Below, piece by piece: positions 53,683-61,795 of a stretch of 64,000 bases of DNA (positions are counted from its first letter, which is position 1; each line of letters opens with the position of its first letter). The DNA comes from Oscillospiraceae bacterium (GTDB lineage Bacteria > Bacillota > Clostridia > Oscillospirales > Oscillospiraceae). A program made the position numbers and the translations under genes. The notes beneath the pieces were generated by a model that worked only from the letters and a program-made list of their open reading frames with translations, did not search any database and had not been told where the DNA came from. The stretch is from NCBI GenBank assembly GCA_015068495.1, contig SVKL01000004.1, positions 56,396-120,395 on the forward strand, given 5' to 3'.

Positions 53683-55650
53683 ATGAAGCACAAGATTCTG
53701 AAATATGACCCTTATCTGTCTCCCTACCGGGAGGATTTTGACCTGCGAATGTCCCGCTATCAGGATGCCCTTGCCCGGTTGGGCGATCTGCAGGAGTTTG
53801 CCAACGGACACCAATACTTCGGCTTTCACAAAACAGAAAGCGGATGGTACTACCGGGAGTGGGCACCGGAGGCGGACAAGCTGTATTTAACCGGCGACTT
53901 TTGTAATTGGAATCGGTATGCTTACCCCTTGCAAAAGAAGGAAAACGGCGTTTTTGAGCTGTTTTTGCCGGGGCAGGACAGCCTGCGTGACGGCGCAGAG
54001 GTTATGTGTATTGTGGTAAATAACGGACAGGAGCTGGAGCGGATTCCGCTGTATGCCAATTATGTGGTGCAGAATCCGGAAACCGGCGTTTGGAACGCCA
54101 GAATCTACGACGCTCCCCCCTTTGCTTGGACGGATGCAGGCTTTAAGCCCCAAAAGAAGCTGTTTATTTACGAATGTCATATCGGTATGGCGCAGGAGGA
54201 GGGAAAGGTCGGCTCCTACGAGGAATTTCGGGTAAATATCCTGCCCAGAATCAAAAAACTGGGGTATAACACCATCCAAATTATGGCGATTATGGAGCAT
54301 CCCTATTACGCCAGCTTTGGCTATCAGGTAACCAATTTCTTTGCTACCTCTTCCCGCTTCGGTAGACCCGAGGAATTGAAAAAGCTGATTGATACAGCCC
54401 ACAAAATGGGCATCGCCGTGCTTTTGGATGTGGTGCATTCCCACGCCTGTCTGAACACCCGGGAGGGTATCAACGAATTTGACGGCACGGATTATCAGTT
54501 CTTCCACGCAGGCGACCGTGGTAACCATCCGGCGTGGAACACAAAATGCTTTAACTACGGCAAGGACGAGGTTATTCATTTCCTTTTGTCCAACCTGAAA
54601 TACTATCTGACAGAATTTCATTTTGACGGCTTCCGCTTTGACGGCGTCACCTCTATGCTTTACCACGACCACGGCTTGGGCGTTGCGTTCACGGATTACA
54701 GCAAATACTTTTCTATGAACACCGATGTGGAGGCGGTCACCTACCTGCAGCTGGCAACCACCCTGTGCCGGCAGGTGAATCCCAACGCCATTTTGATTGC
54801 GGAGGATATGTCTGCCCTGCCCGGCTTGTGCGTACCCATTGCCGACGGCGGCGTGGGCTTTGACTACCGGCTTGCTATGGGTCAGCCGGATATGTGGATT
54901 CGCCTGCTGAAGGAAGTGCCCGATGAGCACTGGGATTTGCACCATATTTACTATGAACTGACCTGCCGCAGACCCAAGGAAAAGGTCATTGGCTACTGTG
55001 AATCCCACGACCAAGCCTTGGTGGGTGACAAAACCCTTATGTTCCGCCTGTGCGACCAGGAAATGTATTGGTCAATGGCAAAAGACAGAGAAAGCCTTGT
55101 GATTGACCGGGGGCTGGCGCTGCACAAATTGCTCCGGCTGATCACTATGACGCTCGGCGGCGACGGATATTTGACCTTTATGGGCAATGAATTCGGCCAC
55201 CCGGAGTGGATCGACTTCCCCCGGGAGGGTAACGGCTGGAGCTATCACTACTGCCGCCGGCAGTGGCATTTGGCAGATGACAAGCGTCTGAAATACCACT
55301 ATTTGCGGGACTTCGAGCAGGCCGCCGTAAAGTTATGTAAACAAACGCGGCTTTTGGGCAGTCCGGACAGGCAGCTGGCGGTGGATAATTCCAAAAAAGT
55401 ATTGGCATACGGGAAGAAAGACCTGATTTTCGTCTTTAATTTCCACCCGGAAAATGCCTACGAAGGGTCTTTTATTCCTGTGCCCCAGCCCGGGGATTAT
55501 CGTGTTGTTATGTCAACCGACGATTTCTGCTTCGGCGGCTTCGGACGGGTGTATCATCAAGTTTATACAACCACAGAACAAAACGGCCAAGCAGGGATTT
55601 TGCTGTATTTGCCCCCTCGCACCGCCATCGTTCTAAAGCAGGTAAAATAA
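53683..55650 (+). CDS. glgB: 1,4-alpha-glucan branching enzyme, GH13 (eukaryote-like GH13_8 form)
   Basis: A 655-residue GH13 enzyme that introduces alpha-1,6 branches in glycogen. It begins KILKYDPYLSPYREDFDLRMSRY, the N-terminal form of plant/animal branching enzymes, then a CBM48 domain with YYREWAPEADKLYLTGDFCNWNR. The barrel shows DVVHSH, FHFDGFRFDGVTSM (catalytic Asp), LIAEDMS (catalytic Glu) and CESHDQALVGDKT. The start at 53683 has GAAGGA and excludes an upstream leader read from the promoter. No other glg gene adjoins. Confidence 0.93.
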   Translation: MKHKILKYDPYLSPYREDFDLRMSRYQDALARLGDLQEFANGHQYFGFHKTESGWYYREWAPEADKLYLTGDFCNWNRYAYPLQKKENGVFELFLPGQDSLRDGAEVMCIVVNNGQELERIPLYANYVVQNPETGVWNARIYDAPPFAWTDAGFKPQKKLFIYECHIGMAQEEGKVGSYEEFRVNILPRIKKLGYNTIQIMAIMEHPYYASFGYQVTNFFATSSRFGRPEELKKLIDTAHKMGIAVLLDVVHSHACLNTREGINEFDGTDYQFFHAGDRGNHPAWNTKCFNYGKDEVIHFLLSNLKYYLTEFHFDGFRFDGVTSMLYHDHGLGVAFTDYSKYFSMNTDVEAVTYLQLATTLCRQVNPNAILIAEDMSALPGLCVPIADGGVGFDYRLAMGQPDMWIRLLKEVPDEHWDLHHIYYELTCRRPKEKVIGYCESHDQALVGDKTLMFRLCDQEMYWSMAKDRESLVIDRGLALHKLLRLITMTLGGDGYLTFMGNEFGHPEWIDFPREGNGWSYHYCRRQWHLADDKRLKYHYLRDFEQAAVKLCKQTRLLGSPDRQLAVDNSKKVLAYGKKDLIFVFNFHPENAYEGSFIPVPQPGDYRVVMSTDDFCFGGFGRVYHQVYTTTEQNGQAGILLYLPPRTAIVLKQVK

Positions 55651-55655
55651 CAGTA

Positions 55656-55687
55656 ACGGGGATGTCCTTGCCGGACATCCCCGTTTT
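55656..55687 (+). terminator. Terminator after glgB
   Basis: A 12-bp stem ACGGGGATGTCC/GGACATCCCCGT with a five-base loop, then TTT. Confidence 0.88.
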
Positions 55688-55690
55688 CAT

Positions 55691-56551
55691 TTATCTATGC
55701 TCGCCCATAAAGAACAGCGCCAGTGTGCCGGGTCCGGAGTGGGAGCCGATTACCGCGCCTGTATAGTAAATCAGCACGTTTTTCACGCCGTACTGCTCTT
55801 TTACAAGGCTTTCCAGATACTGGGCATCCTCGATACAGTCTCCGTGGCAAATGAACACCGTGTCATTTGCTCCGGGAAGACCCAGCTCACCCATTTTCTT
55901 GGCAAGGGCTTCAATAGAAGCCTTTCTGCCCCGGGCTTTGGCCATATTGATAAGGTGTCCCTCGTCATCCAGATGCAGCACAGGCTTAATCTTCAGCATC
56001 GTGCCTACAACTGCCGTTGCCGCGCTGACACGGCCGCCACGCTTGAGGTACATCAAATCATCCACGGTAAACCAGTGGCACAGATGATATTTGTTGGTGT
56101 CACACCACAGGGTCAAATCCTCCAGCGAAAAGCCTGCATCCCGCTTTTTGCAGGCGTAGTACACGAAAAGTCCCTGTCCCAAAGATGCGCACAGGGTATC
56201 CACAACGTTGATTTTTCTGTCCGGATATTTCTCCATCAGCTCGTTTGCGGCAATCACCGCAGACTGATATGTGGTGGAAAGGCCGGAGGAAAAGGCCAGC
56301 ACCAGCGCATCCTCGCCAGAGCGAATGATGGGCTCAATCACATCCTGCCAGTCCTGAGGGTTGGCAGCTGCTGTGGTTGCCACCTCGCCGGCGCGCAGGC
56401 CGTCATAGCATTCTTTCAGCCAGTCCTCGGTGTAGGCGTTGAATGACTCGCCCATATAATTCACAGTCAGAGGAACAACCGCTAAGTTTAATTCTTCATA
56501 CATCTGCTCCGGAAAGTCGCAGCAGGTGTCCGTTACAATACGATATGCCAT
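55691..56551 (-). CDS. DegV family fatty-acid-binding protein
   Basis: A 286-residue DegV/FakB-like protein that binds a fatty acid in a pocket and may present it to a kinase. Marks are RIVTDTCCDFPEQMYEELNLAVVPLTVN at the start, TTAAANPQDW, and LAFSSGLSTTYQSAVIAANEL, then LMYLKRGGRVSAATAVVGTMLKIKPVL. GPGTLALFF at the end is typical. The start has AAGGAG. No fakA-like kinase gene is adjacent. Confidence 0.93.
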   Translation of the reverse strand: MAYRIVTDTCCDFPEQMYEELNLAVVPLTVNYMGESFNAYTEDWLKECYDGLRAGEVATTAAANPQDWQDVIEPIIRSGEDALVLAFSSGLSTTYQSAVIAANELMEKYPDRKINVVDTLCASLGQGLFVYYACKKRDAGFSLEDLTLWCDTNKYHLCHWFTVDDLMYLKRGGRVSAATAVVGTMLKIKPVLHLDDEGHLINMAKARGRKASIEALAKKMGELGLPGANDTVFICHGDCIEDAQYLESLVKEQYGVKNVLIYYTGAVIGSHSGPGTLALFFMGEHR

Positions 56552-56573
56552 ACGAAAAACTCCTTAAAAATAC

Positions 56574-56602
56574 TGGACACACAGAGGCATCGCAGGTATA
56601 AT
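56574..56602 (+). promoter_or_regulatory. Promoter of the CDF transporter with a long leader
   Basis: TGGACA (56574-56579), 17 bases, perfect TATAAT (56597-56602). The start codon is at 56756, leaving a leader of about 147 bases. Confidence 0.8.
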
Positions 56603-56684
56603 AGATACTGCCGATATTTTACACAGGTTCCATCTTTTTGCAAAGCCACTGGCATTGGAATTGGGCTTTTTTCAACTCCCCGTG

Positions 56685-56717
56685 GTAGAATTTGCGGCTC
56701 TACTCCCAGTAGAATTT
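56685..56717 (+). promoter_or_regulatory. Possible structured leader of the CDF gene
   Basis: GTAGAATTT occurs twice (56685-56693 and 56709-56717) around TCTAC (56699-56703), so TCTAC could pair with either GTAGA, giving two exclusive stems. A known manganese riboswitch consensus is not clearly present. Confidence 0.35.
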
Positions 56718-56755
56718 CCAAAAAACTTTGAAAAACACCGAAATCGGAGGTTTTT

Positions 56756-57937
56756 ATGACAAATTTACTGATTAAAACTTGCCTGCCAAAGGATAAGCCT
56801 ACCACAGACCCGCGTGTACGCTCCTGCGCCGGACGGCTGTCCGGTGTGGTGGGAATCGTATGCAACGCCCTGCTGTTTGTGGCAAAATTCATTATCGGCT
56901 CTCTTTCCGGCTCGGTATCCATTACCGCCGACGCAATGAACAACCTGACCGATGCCACCAGCTCTGTGGTAACCCTCGTGGGCTTTAAGCTGGCGGAAAA
57001 GCCTGCCGACGAGGACCACCCTTACGGCCACGCCCGTTTTGAATATCTGTCGGGCTTGGCAGTGGCTGCGCTGATTGTGGTCATCGGCTTTGAGCTGGCA
57101 AAGACCTCTGTGGGGAAGATTCTGCACCCCACCTCTGTTGCCTTTTCCGTTCCCCTGCTTGCGGTGCTGATTGGCTCTATTTTGGTGAAGCTGTGGCTGT
57201 CGCTGTTTAATACCAAATTGGGCAAGCACATTGATTCCACCACCATTTTGGCCACCGCCGCCGACAGCCGCAACGATGTGATTTCCACCGGCGCTGTGCT
57301 GCTGGCAGTGGTGATTGAGCGGCTGTCCGGCTTGAAAATTGACGGCTACGTGGGTCTTTTGGTTGCGGCTTTCATTCTTTACAGCGGTTACTGCCTGGCA
57401 AAAGACACCATCAGCCCCTTGCTGGGCGAATCTGCCAGCCCCGAGCTGCAAAAGCAAATTGTAGACTTGATGAAACAGCAGGAGGCTGTGCTGGGCTACC
57501 ACGATTTGATGGTCCACGACTATGGCCCGGGGCAGCGCTTCGGCAGCCTTCACGTGGAAATGGATCAAGCCCTTGACCCACTGTGGTGTCACGAGCTGAT
57601 TGACGATTTAGAGCGCCAATGCCTGCAGGCGCTGGGGGTGCATCTGGTCATTCACTACGACCCGGTGGTCACCGGCGATGAAGAGCTGGAGCAGCTGCGG
57701 GCAACCATCGGCGCGCTTCTATCTGGCATTGACAGCCGGCTCAGCTTCCACGACCTGCGGATGGTCAAAGGCACCGGTCACACCAATTTGATTTTCGATA
57801 TCGCCCTACCCCACGATTTGTCGGGACAGGAAAAGGCTATTAAAAAAGCATTGGAAAATGCTCTGGCAGAAACCCACCAGAGCACCACTTATTATTTGGT
57901 TATCACCTTTGACAAGGGGACTTTCTTTGGAGACTGA
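56756..57937 (+). CDS. Cation diffusion facilitator, manganese (MntE-like) type
   Basis: A 393-residue CDF exporter with about six helices and a long C-terminal domain. The membrane metal site is usually HxxxD and HxxxD in zinc exporters. Here it is Asn62-Asp66 (ADAMNNLTD) and Asp170-Asp174 (ADSRND), an N-D-D-D set that I recall for the manganese exporter MntE of Streptococcus pneumoniae. The DEDHPYGHARFEYL loop is typical. The last 100 residues extend the usual cytoplasmic domain. Its 3' end overlaps a small gene on the other strand by 35 bases. Mn export is inferred from the site residues. Confidence 0.88.
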   Translation: MTNLLIKTCLPKDKPTTDPRVRSCAGRLSGVVGIVCNALLFVAKFIIGSLSGSVSITADAMNNLTDATSSVVTLVGFKLAEKPADEDHPYGHARFEYLSGLAVAALIVVIGFELAKTSVGKILHPTSVAFSVPLLAVLIGSILVKLWLSLFNTKLGKHIDSTTILATAADSRNDVISTGAVLLAVVIERLSGLKIDGYVGLLVAAFILYSGYCLAKDTISPLLGESASPELQKQIVDLMKQQEAVLGYHDLMVHDYGPGQRFGSLHVEMDQALDPLWCHELIDDLERQCLQALGVHLVIHYDPVVTGDEELEQLRATIGALLSGIDSRLSFHDLRMVKGTGHTNLIFDIALPHDLSGQEKAIKKALENALAETHQSTTYYLVITFDKGTFFGD

Positions 57938-58313
57938 GCATCAATAAACACGCCCACAAAAACAGACTGATAAACCAGTACTGCCCGCAAACCATAGGGG
58001 CAGAAACCATCACCAGCAATACATAAAGCACCAAGCCTGTATGGGACGAAAAATTCACGGACATTACATTGAGTATCAGCAGCGCCACGGAAAGCGCCAA
58101 AACGCTACCGCTTATCAGCCGCAGAGCCACAACGGTTTTGCGGCTGTTTTCTTTTTTCGCCCGATACATCAAATAATAGGGCGGCAGGAAGAAAATCATA
58201 CTTGTCACCACCAGCAGCGCCTTTCCTGCCCCTTGAGGGCTTGCTACAAAGCCCAGCCCCACGCAGATGCAGTAAAGCACCGCCCAAATGATATAGATTA
58301 CAGATTTTTTCAT
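57903..58313 (-). CDS. Small hypothetical membrane protein
   Basis: A 136-residue protein with four hydrophobic helices (about residues 5-25, 33-48, 63-85 and 93-130). After helix 2 there is a basic segment YRAKKENSRKTVVALR. I do not recognise the family. The gene converges on the CDF exporter with a 35-base overlap, and its ribosome binding site (GGCGGTGG) is moderate. The reading frame is open and hydrophobic over its full length, which supports it being real. Confidence 0.6.
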   Translation of the reverse strand: MKKSVIYIIWAVLYCICVGLGFVASPQGAGKALLVVTSMIFFLPPYYLMYRAKKENSRKTVVALRLISGSVLALSVALLILNVMSVNFSSHTGLVLYVLLVMVSAPMVCGQYWFISLFLWACLLMLSLQRKSPCQR

Positions 58314-58334
58314 AAAACCACCGCCAAACTTTAT

Positions 58335-58406
58335 GTAGGGACCGGCCTCCCGGACGGTCCATTTGGAAAAACGTGAGAAAGGACCGTCGAGGACGCCGGT
58401 CCCTAC
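58335..58406. repeat. GTAGGGACCGG repeat pair (inverted)
   Basis: Two 26-base arms, 58335-58360 and 58381-58406, are imperfect inverted copies with ends GTAGGGACCGG and CCGGTCCCTAC. The left arm is exactly repeated, inverted, at 60625-60650 on the other side of recG. Confidence 0.88.
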
Positions 58407-58416
58407 ATTAAAAATA

Positions 58417-60465
58417 CTAGTTCATCGTTCCTTCGCTGCGGGCAAACAGCTGGGCAATCCGGCTGCGGAGAGCCTTGGCTTCCGGCGTATCTGCCGTACC
58501 CTCGGTGTCAATCCAGTGGGCAGACGCCTGCTGGGCGGATTTCAAGGTCTGCAAATCGCAGCTTAAATTGGCAATCCGAAACACAGGCAAGCCCGACTGC
58601 CTTGCCCCGAAGAAGTCGCCGGGGCCCCGCAGGCGCAAATCCTCCTCGGCAATTTGGAAGCCGTCATTGGTCTTGCACAGAGCTTTCAGCCGCTGCAGGG
58701 TTTCGCTGTTTTTGTTTTGAGAGAACAGAATGCAGTGGCTCTTGGCCTTGCCTCTGCCCACTCTGCCCCGAAGCTGGTGGAGCTGGGAAAGGCCGAAGCG
58801 GTCTGCATCCTCCACCACCATAAGCGTGGCGTTGGGCACATCCACACCCACCTCTATCACCGTGGTAGCCACCAGAATATCTGCGTTTCCCTGCGCAAAG
58901 GACGCCATAATCGCCTCTTTTTCCGCGCCTTTCATCTGCCCGTGAAGCAGCGCCACCCGCAGGTCGGGGAACACGGTCTTTTGCAGGGTTTCCGCCCAGA
59001 TTTCCGCGGATTTGATGTTCATTCCCTCAGTCTCTTCCACCGCAGGGCACACCACAAAGCACTGGTGTCCTTCCGACACGTGCTTGCGGATAAAGGCGTT
59101 GATACGGGAGCGGTAGCTTTCGTTCACCAAGAATGTGTCAACCTTCTCTCTGCCGGGGGGGAGCTCGTCCAGTATGGAAACCTCCAAATCGCCGTACATC
59201 AACAGCGCCAAGGTTCTGGGAATGGGGGTTGCCGACATCACCAAAACGTGGGGATCTACCCCCTTGCCCGTCAGCGCCGAGCGCTGAGAAACGCCGAAGC
59301 GGTGCTGCTCGTCGGTAATCACCAAGCCCAGCTTTTGGAAAACCGTAGCCTCCGACACCAGCGCGTGGGTGCCTACCGTCAGCCGGGCCCGTCCGGATGC
59401 AATATCCTCCCGCACCAAGCTCTTTTGCTTGGCGGTAAGAGAGCCGGTGAGCAGGCAAACGGAGATTCCCAAGGGCGTCAGCAGCTTGGACAGGGATGCA
59501 AAGTGCTGCTCTGCCAGAATTTCCGTAGGCGCCATCATTGCCGCCTGATAACCGTTTTGGATTGCCAAATAGGCTGCCGCGGCGGCTACCATGGTTTTGC
59601 CGCTGCCCACATCGCCCTGCACCAGCCGATTCATCGGTGCGCCCCGCCGCAAATCGGCAGCAATCTCCCCGATTGCCCGGCTTTGGGCGCCTGTAAGGGT
59701 AAAGGGCAGCGCCTTTTGGAAGGCGGTTAAATCGCAGTTTTCATAGGGCGGCACCTGCTTGGCAGCCCGCTTTGCCCGCATAAGGGAGAGTCCTGCAGAG
59801 AACACAAAAAACTCCTCAAATATGAGCCGTTTTTTCGCCAGCTCCGCCTCCTCCATAGAGGCAGGCTCGTGGATGGCATAGTATGCCCGTTCTGCCGGCA
59901 GAATCCCATAGTTTTCCCGCACCTGCCGGGGGATAATCTCCTCCGGCGGATTGCAAATGGCCAGCGCCTGCCGCACCGCCTTCAACACAGATGCGTTGGA
60001 CAGTCCCGCCGTCAGCGGGTAAATGGGCAGCACCCGCCGGGTGGTAAGGGGCGGGCTATCCAGCGGCTCAAACACGGGAGAGGTCATATTATAGCCGATA
60101 AAATCCCCGGACACAGCGCCGTAAAAAATATATTCTTTTCCGTATTGGAGCTGGTCGGCAGTGAATTTCTGATTGAAAAAGGTCAGCGACAGCCGCGCCG
60201 TATGATCCGCAACCTGCACCTTGGTAATGTCCAAGCCCTTGCGGATATGGCTTGTTCTGGGGGTGTTCATCACCATGGCCTTAAAGCAGGCAGGCTCGTC
60301 CGGCTGCAGCTTTTCAATGGGAATCAGCTTGGTTCTGTCCTCATAGCCTCTGGGGAAATGGCAAATCAAATCCTCCAGCGTAAAAATATTCAATGCCGCA
60401 AACTGCTTGGCCTTGGTAGGGCCGATGCCCTTTAAGACGGTAATGGGGTCTGAAAGTCTCGCCAC
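58417..60465 (-). CDS. recG: ATP-dependent DNA helicase RecG
   Basis: RecG (682 residues) remodels stalled forks and branched DNA. The wedge domain is N-terminal (SDPITVLKGIGPTKAKQFAALNIFTLEDL). Walker A is LVQGDVGSGKTMVAAAAAY near residue 280, followed by AMMAPTEILAEQHF and VITDEQHRFGVSQR. Helicase motif VI is in LHQLRGRVGRGKAKSHCILFS. The start is GTG (60465), nine bases after GGAGG. The gene is flanked on both sides by inverted copies of the GTAGGGACCGG repeat. Confidence 0.97.
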   Translation of the reverse strand: MARLSDPITVLKGIGPTKAKQFAALNIFTLEDLICHFPRGYEDRTKLIPIEKLQPDEPACFKAMVMNTPRTSHIRKGLDITKVQVADHTARLSLTFFNQKFTADQLQYGKEYIFYGAVSGDFIGYNMTSPVFEPLDSPPLTTRRVLPIYPLTAGLSNASVLKAVRQALAICNPPEEIIPRQVRENYGILPAERAYYAIHEPASMEEAELAKKRLIFEEFFVFSAGLSLMRAKRAAKQVPPYENCDLTAFQKALPFTLTGAQSRAIGEIAADLRRGAPMNRLVQGDVGSGKTMVAAAAAYLAIQNGYQAAMMAPTEILAEQHFASLSKLLTPLGISVCLLTGSLTAKQKSLVREDIASGRARLTVGTHALVSEATVFQKLGLVITDEQHRFGVSQRSALTGKGVDPHVLVMSATPIPRTLALLMYGDLEVSILDELPPGREKVDTFLVNESYRSRINAFIRKHVSEGHQCFVVCPAVEETEGMNIKSAEIWAETLQKTVFPDLRVALLHGQMKGAEKEAIMASFAQGNADILVATTVIEVGVDVPNATLMVVEDADRFGLSQLHQLRGRVGRGKAKSHCILFSQNKNSETLQRLKALCKTNDGFQIAEEDLRLRGPGDFFGARQSGLPVFRIANLSCDLQTLKSAQQASAHWIDTEGTADTPEAKALRSRIAQLFARSEGTMN

Positions 60466-60502
60466 GGTGTGTCACCTCCCTTGTTTCGGTTTATTACTAT
60501 AA

Positions 60503-60531
60503 AGTATACCACAGAAATTGACAATTGACAA
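60503..60531 (-). promoter_or_regulatory. Promoter of recG
   Basis: On the minus strand TTGTCA (60531-60526), 17 bases, TATACT (60508-60503). The -35 lies inside a tandem ATTGACAATTGACAATT repeat. Confidence 0.65.
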
Positions 60532-60537
60532 TTCTTT

Positions 60538-60590
60538 GTAGGGGACGGGTCTCCCGTCCCGTTTTGCGGGAGGCGAAACGCCTCCCCTAC
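60538..60590. repeat. GTAGGGG repeat with two internal hairpins
   Basis: A 53-base element with ends GTAGGGG and CCCCTAC. Inside are GGGACGGG/CCCGTCCC and GGGAGGCG/CGCCTCCC stems, giving a cruciform or cloverleaf shape. It belongs to the same GTAGGG-ended family as the other copies in the window. Confidence 0.9.
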
Positions 60591-60624
60591 ATTCATAAAT
60601 GTACAGTTGCGGAGAATCAAAAAA

Positions 60625-60650
60625 GGACCGTCCGGGAGGCCGGTCCCTAC
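60625..60650 (-). repeat. GTAGGGACCGG repeat, single arm
   Basis: A 26-base exact inverted copy of 58335-58360. Confidence 0.9.
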
Positions 60651-60689
60651 AAAACAAACACCCTTTTGATTCACCGAGAGATTTTGTTT

Positions 60690-60797
60690 CTGACAGCGAG
60701 AGATTTTTGCGCAAATGAAGCGGCCTGCCCGAAGATGTACTTTGTGTACTTCGAGGGCAACGGCCGCGCACAGTTGCGGAAAAAGATCCGCTGTCAG
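60690..60797. repeat. 108-nt long imperfect hairpin element
   Basis: CTGACAGCG (60690-60698) and CGCTGTCAG (60789-60797) close a long inverted repeat. Further pairs inside are TTTTT-CGCAA with TTGCG-AAAAA, GCGGCC with GGCCGC, CCC with GGG, CGAAG with CTTCG and GTAC with GTAC over a TTTGT loop. It lies just beyond the rpsT terminator. It could be a mobile palindromic element or encode a structured RNA. Confidence 0.75.
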
Positions 60798-60803
60798 GGT
60801 ATG

Positions 60804-60836
60804 AAAAAACGCCTTCCGAGAAATACGGAAGGCGAT
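60804..60836 (-). terminator. Terminator of rpsT
   Basis: A 9-bp stem CGCCTTCCG/CGGAAGGCG. On the minus strand it is followed by six T residues. Confidence 0.92.
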
Positions 60837-60857
60837 ATTTTCAGAGAAGTTACTCTA

Positions 60858-61121
60858 TTAGGCCAGCTTGTTCAGCTTCAGGGTCAGGCTGCTCTTCTTG
60901 CGAGCGGCAGCGTTCTTGTTGACGATACCCTTGTTGATACCCTGATCAACGGCCTTAACAGCCAGCTTGTATGCAGCCTCGGCAGCGGCCTTGTCGCCGG
61001 ACTCCAGAGCAGCATCAAACTTCTTCAGGACAGTCTTCAGAGCAGTCTTGTTGGCCTTATTCTTCTCGAATGCAATCTTGGAAGAAACGACATCCTTCTT
61101 AGAGGACTTAATGTTGGGCAT
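60858..61121 (-). CDS. rpsT: 30S ribosomal protein S20
   Basis: S20 (87 residues) is a primary 16S rRNA-binding protein. It starts MPNIKSSKKDVVSSKIAFEKNKANKTALKTVLKKF and ends AARKKSSLTLKLNKLA, matching the family in length and basic content. The ATG at 61121 with GGGAGGTG is chosen; a longer in-frame extension to 61370 runs through the promoter and is rejected. It is a single-gene unit with its own promoter and terminator. Confidence 0.97.
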   Translation of the reverse strand: MPNIKSSKKDVVSSKIAFEKNKANKTALKTVLKKFDAALESGDKAAAEAAYKLAVKAVDQGINKGIVNKNAAARKKSSLTLKLNKLA

Positions 61122-61163
61122 TGTTACACCTCCCGTTACATAATTTTGCTCGTGCACTGTCCA

Positions 61164-61192
61164 ATTATAGCGGAGCTTTTCCATAAAATCAA
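61164..61192 (-). promoter_or_regulatory. Promoter of rpsT
   Basis: On the minus strand TTGATT (61192-61187), 17 bases, perfect TATAAT (61169-61164). Confidence 0.85.
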
Positions 61193-61738
61193 TACCTTTT
61201 TCAAAATTTTTCCGAATATTTTCCGCATTTTTTGAAAATTTACATAAGTTGTGGTTGCACCTGCTTTTCCCTACTACATATAGGAGACGGGTTTTGGCTG
61301 CCAGAGCTATGCACAAAACCAAAGGTTTGTCAAGAGGAATATTTTCACCTTGCAAACTGCCTGTTGTCAAAATGTTAAATGCAAAAAAATCACAAAATTG
61401 TCAAGGGTTGTCAAAAACACTTATGTCAACCAAAATGTATATGCCCTTATTTTTTGCACCCCTGTGGAAAAGACTGTGGAAAGTGTGGAAAACTCACGGC
61501 CTGCACATCCTTTTTCCGTTTTTTTCGGGGTCGGCAGCCAAATGCAGCGCCTGCATATCCGGTTGCATAATCGAAAAAATTCACAGGTTTTGCGGTATTA
61601 TGTCTCCGTTTTAACCACTGGTTTTTCCCGCCTAAATTTCGCGAAAAAGTTGCCAAAATTTTTTGAAATTCAAAAAACGCCGCCTCCGCTTTCGTTGCGA
61701 CAAAAATTTTTGGTGATTTTTCACAAAAAGCATTTTTG
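61193..61738. other. AT-rich non-coding stretch with short direct repeats and DnaA-box-like sites
   Basis: No credible gene was found between the rpsT and sigG promoters. The stretch has four exact TTGTCAA repeats (61327, 61364, 61398, 61408) and a fifth ATGTCAA (61423). Then three TGTGGAAA units follow (61463, 61475, 61484); two of them read TTTTCCACA on the minus strand and fit the DnaA box TTWTNCACA. Another TTTTTCACA is at 61717-61725. A palindrome ATGCAGCGCCTGCAT is at 61542-61556. What it does is unknown. Confidence 0.5.
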
Positions 61739-61767
61739 GTATGAAAACCGCCCCACAGGAAATACTG
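61739..61767 (+). promoter_or_regulatory. Candidate forespore (sigma-F/G-like) promoter of sigG
   Basis: GTATG (61739-61743) and GGAAATACTG (61758-61767) with a 14-base spacer resemble sigma-F promoters, as expected for sigG. No good sigma-A promoter is seen. Confidence 0.45.
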
Positions 61768-61795
61768 GATACATCTTCATTTTCAGGAGGATGCT

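Noticed and set aside
56603..56755. yybP-ykoY manganese riboswitch
   Set aside because: The conserved paired GGGGAGUAG-type loops could not be matched in order on the plus strand; left as an unclassified leader.
60525..61235. A 236-codon plus-strand frame through the recG-rpsT spacer
   Set aside because: It reads through three repeat elements and antisense to rpsT; it has no homology pattern.
61463..61492. Chromosomal origin (oriC)
   Set aside because: DnaA-like boxes alone are weak evidence; none of the usual origin genes adjoins, and the sites are few.
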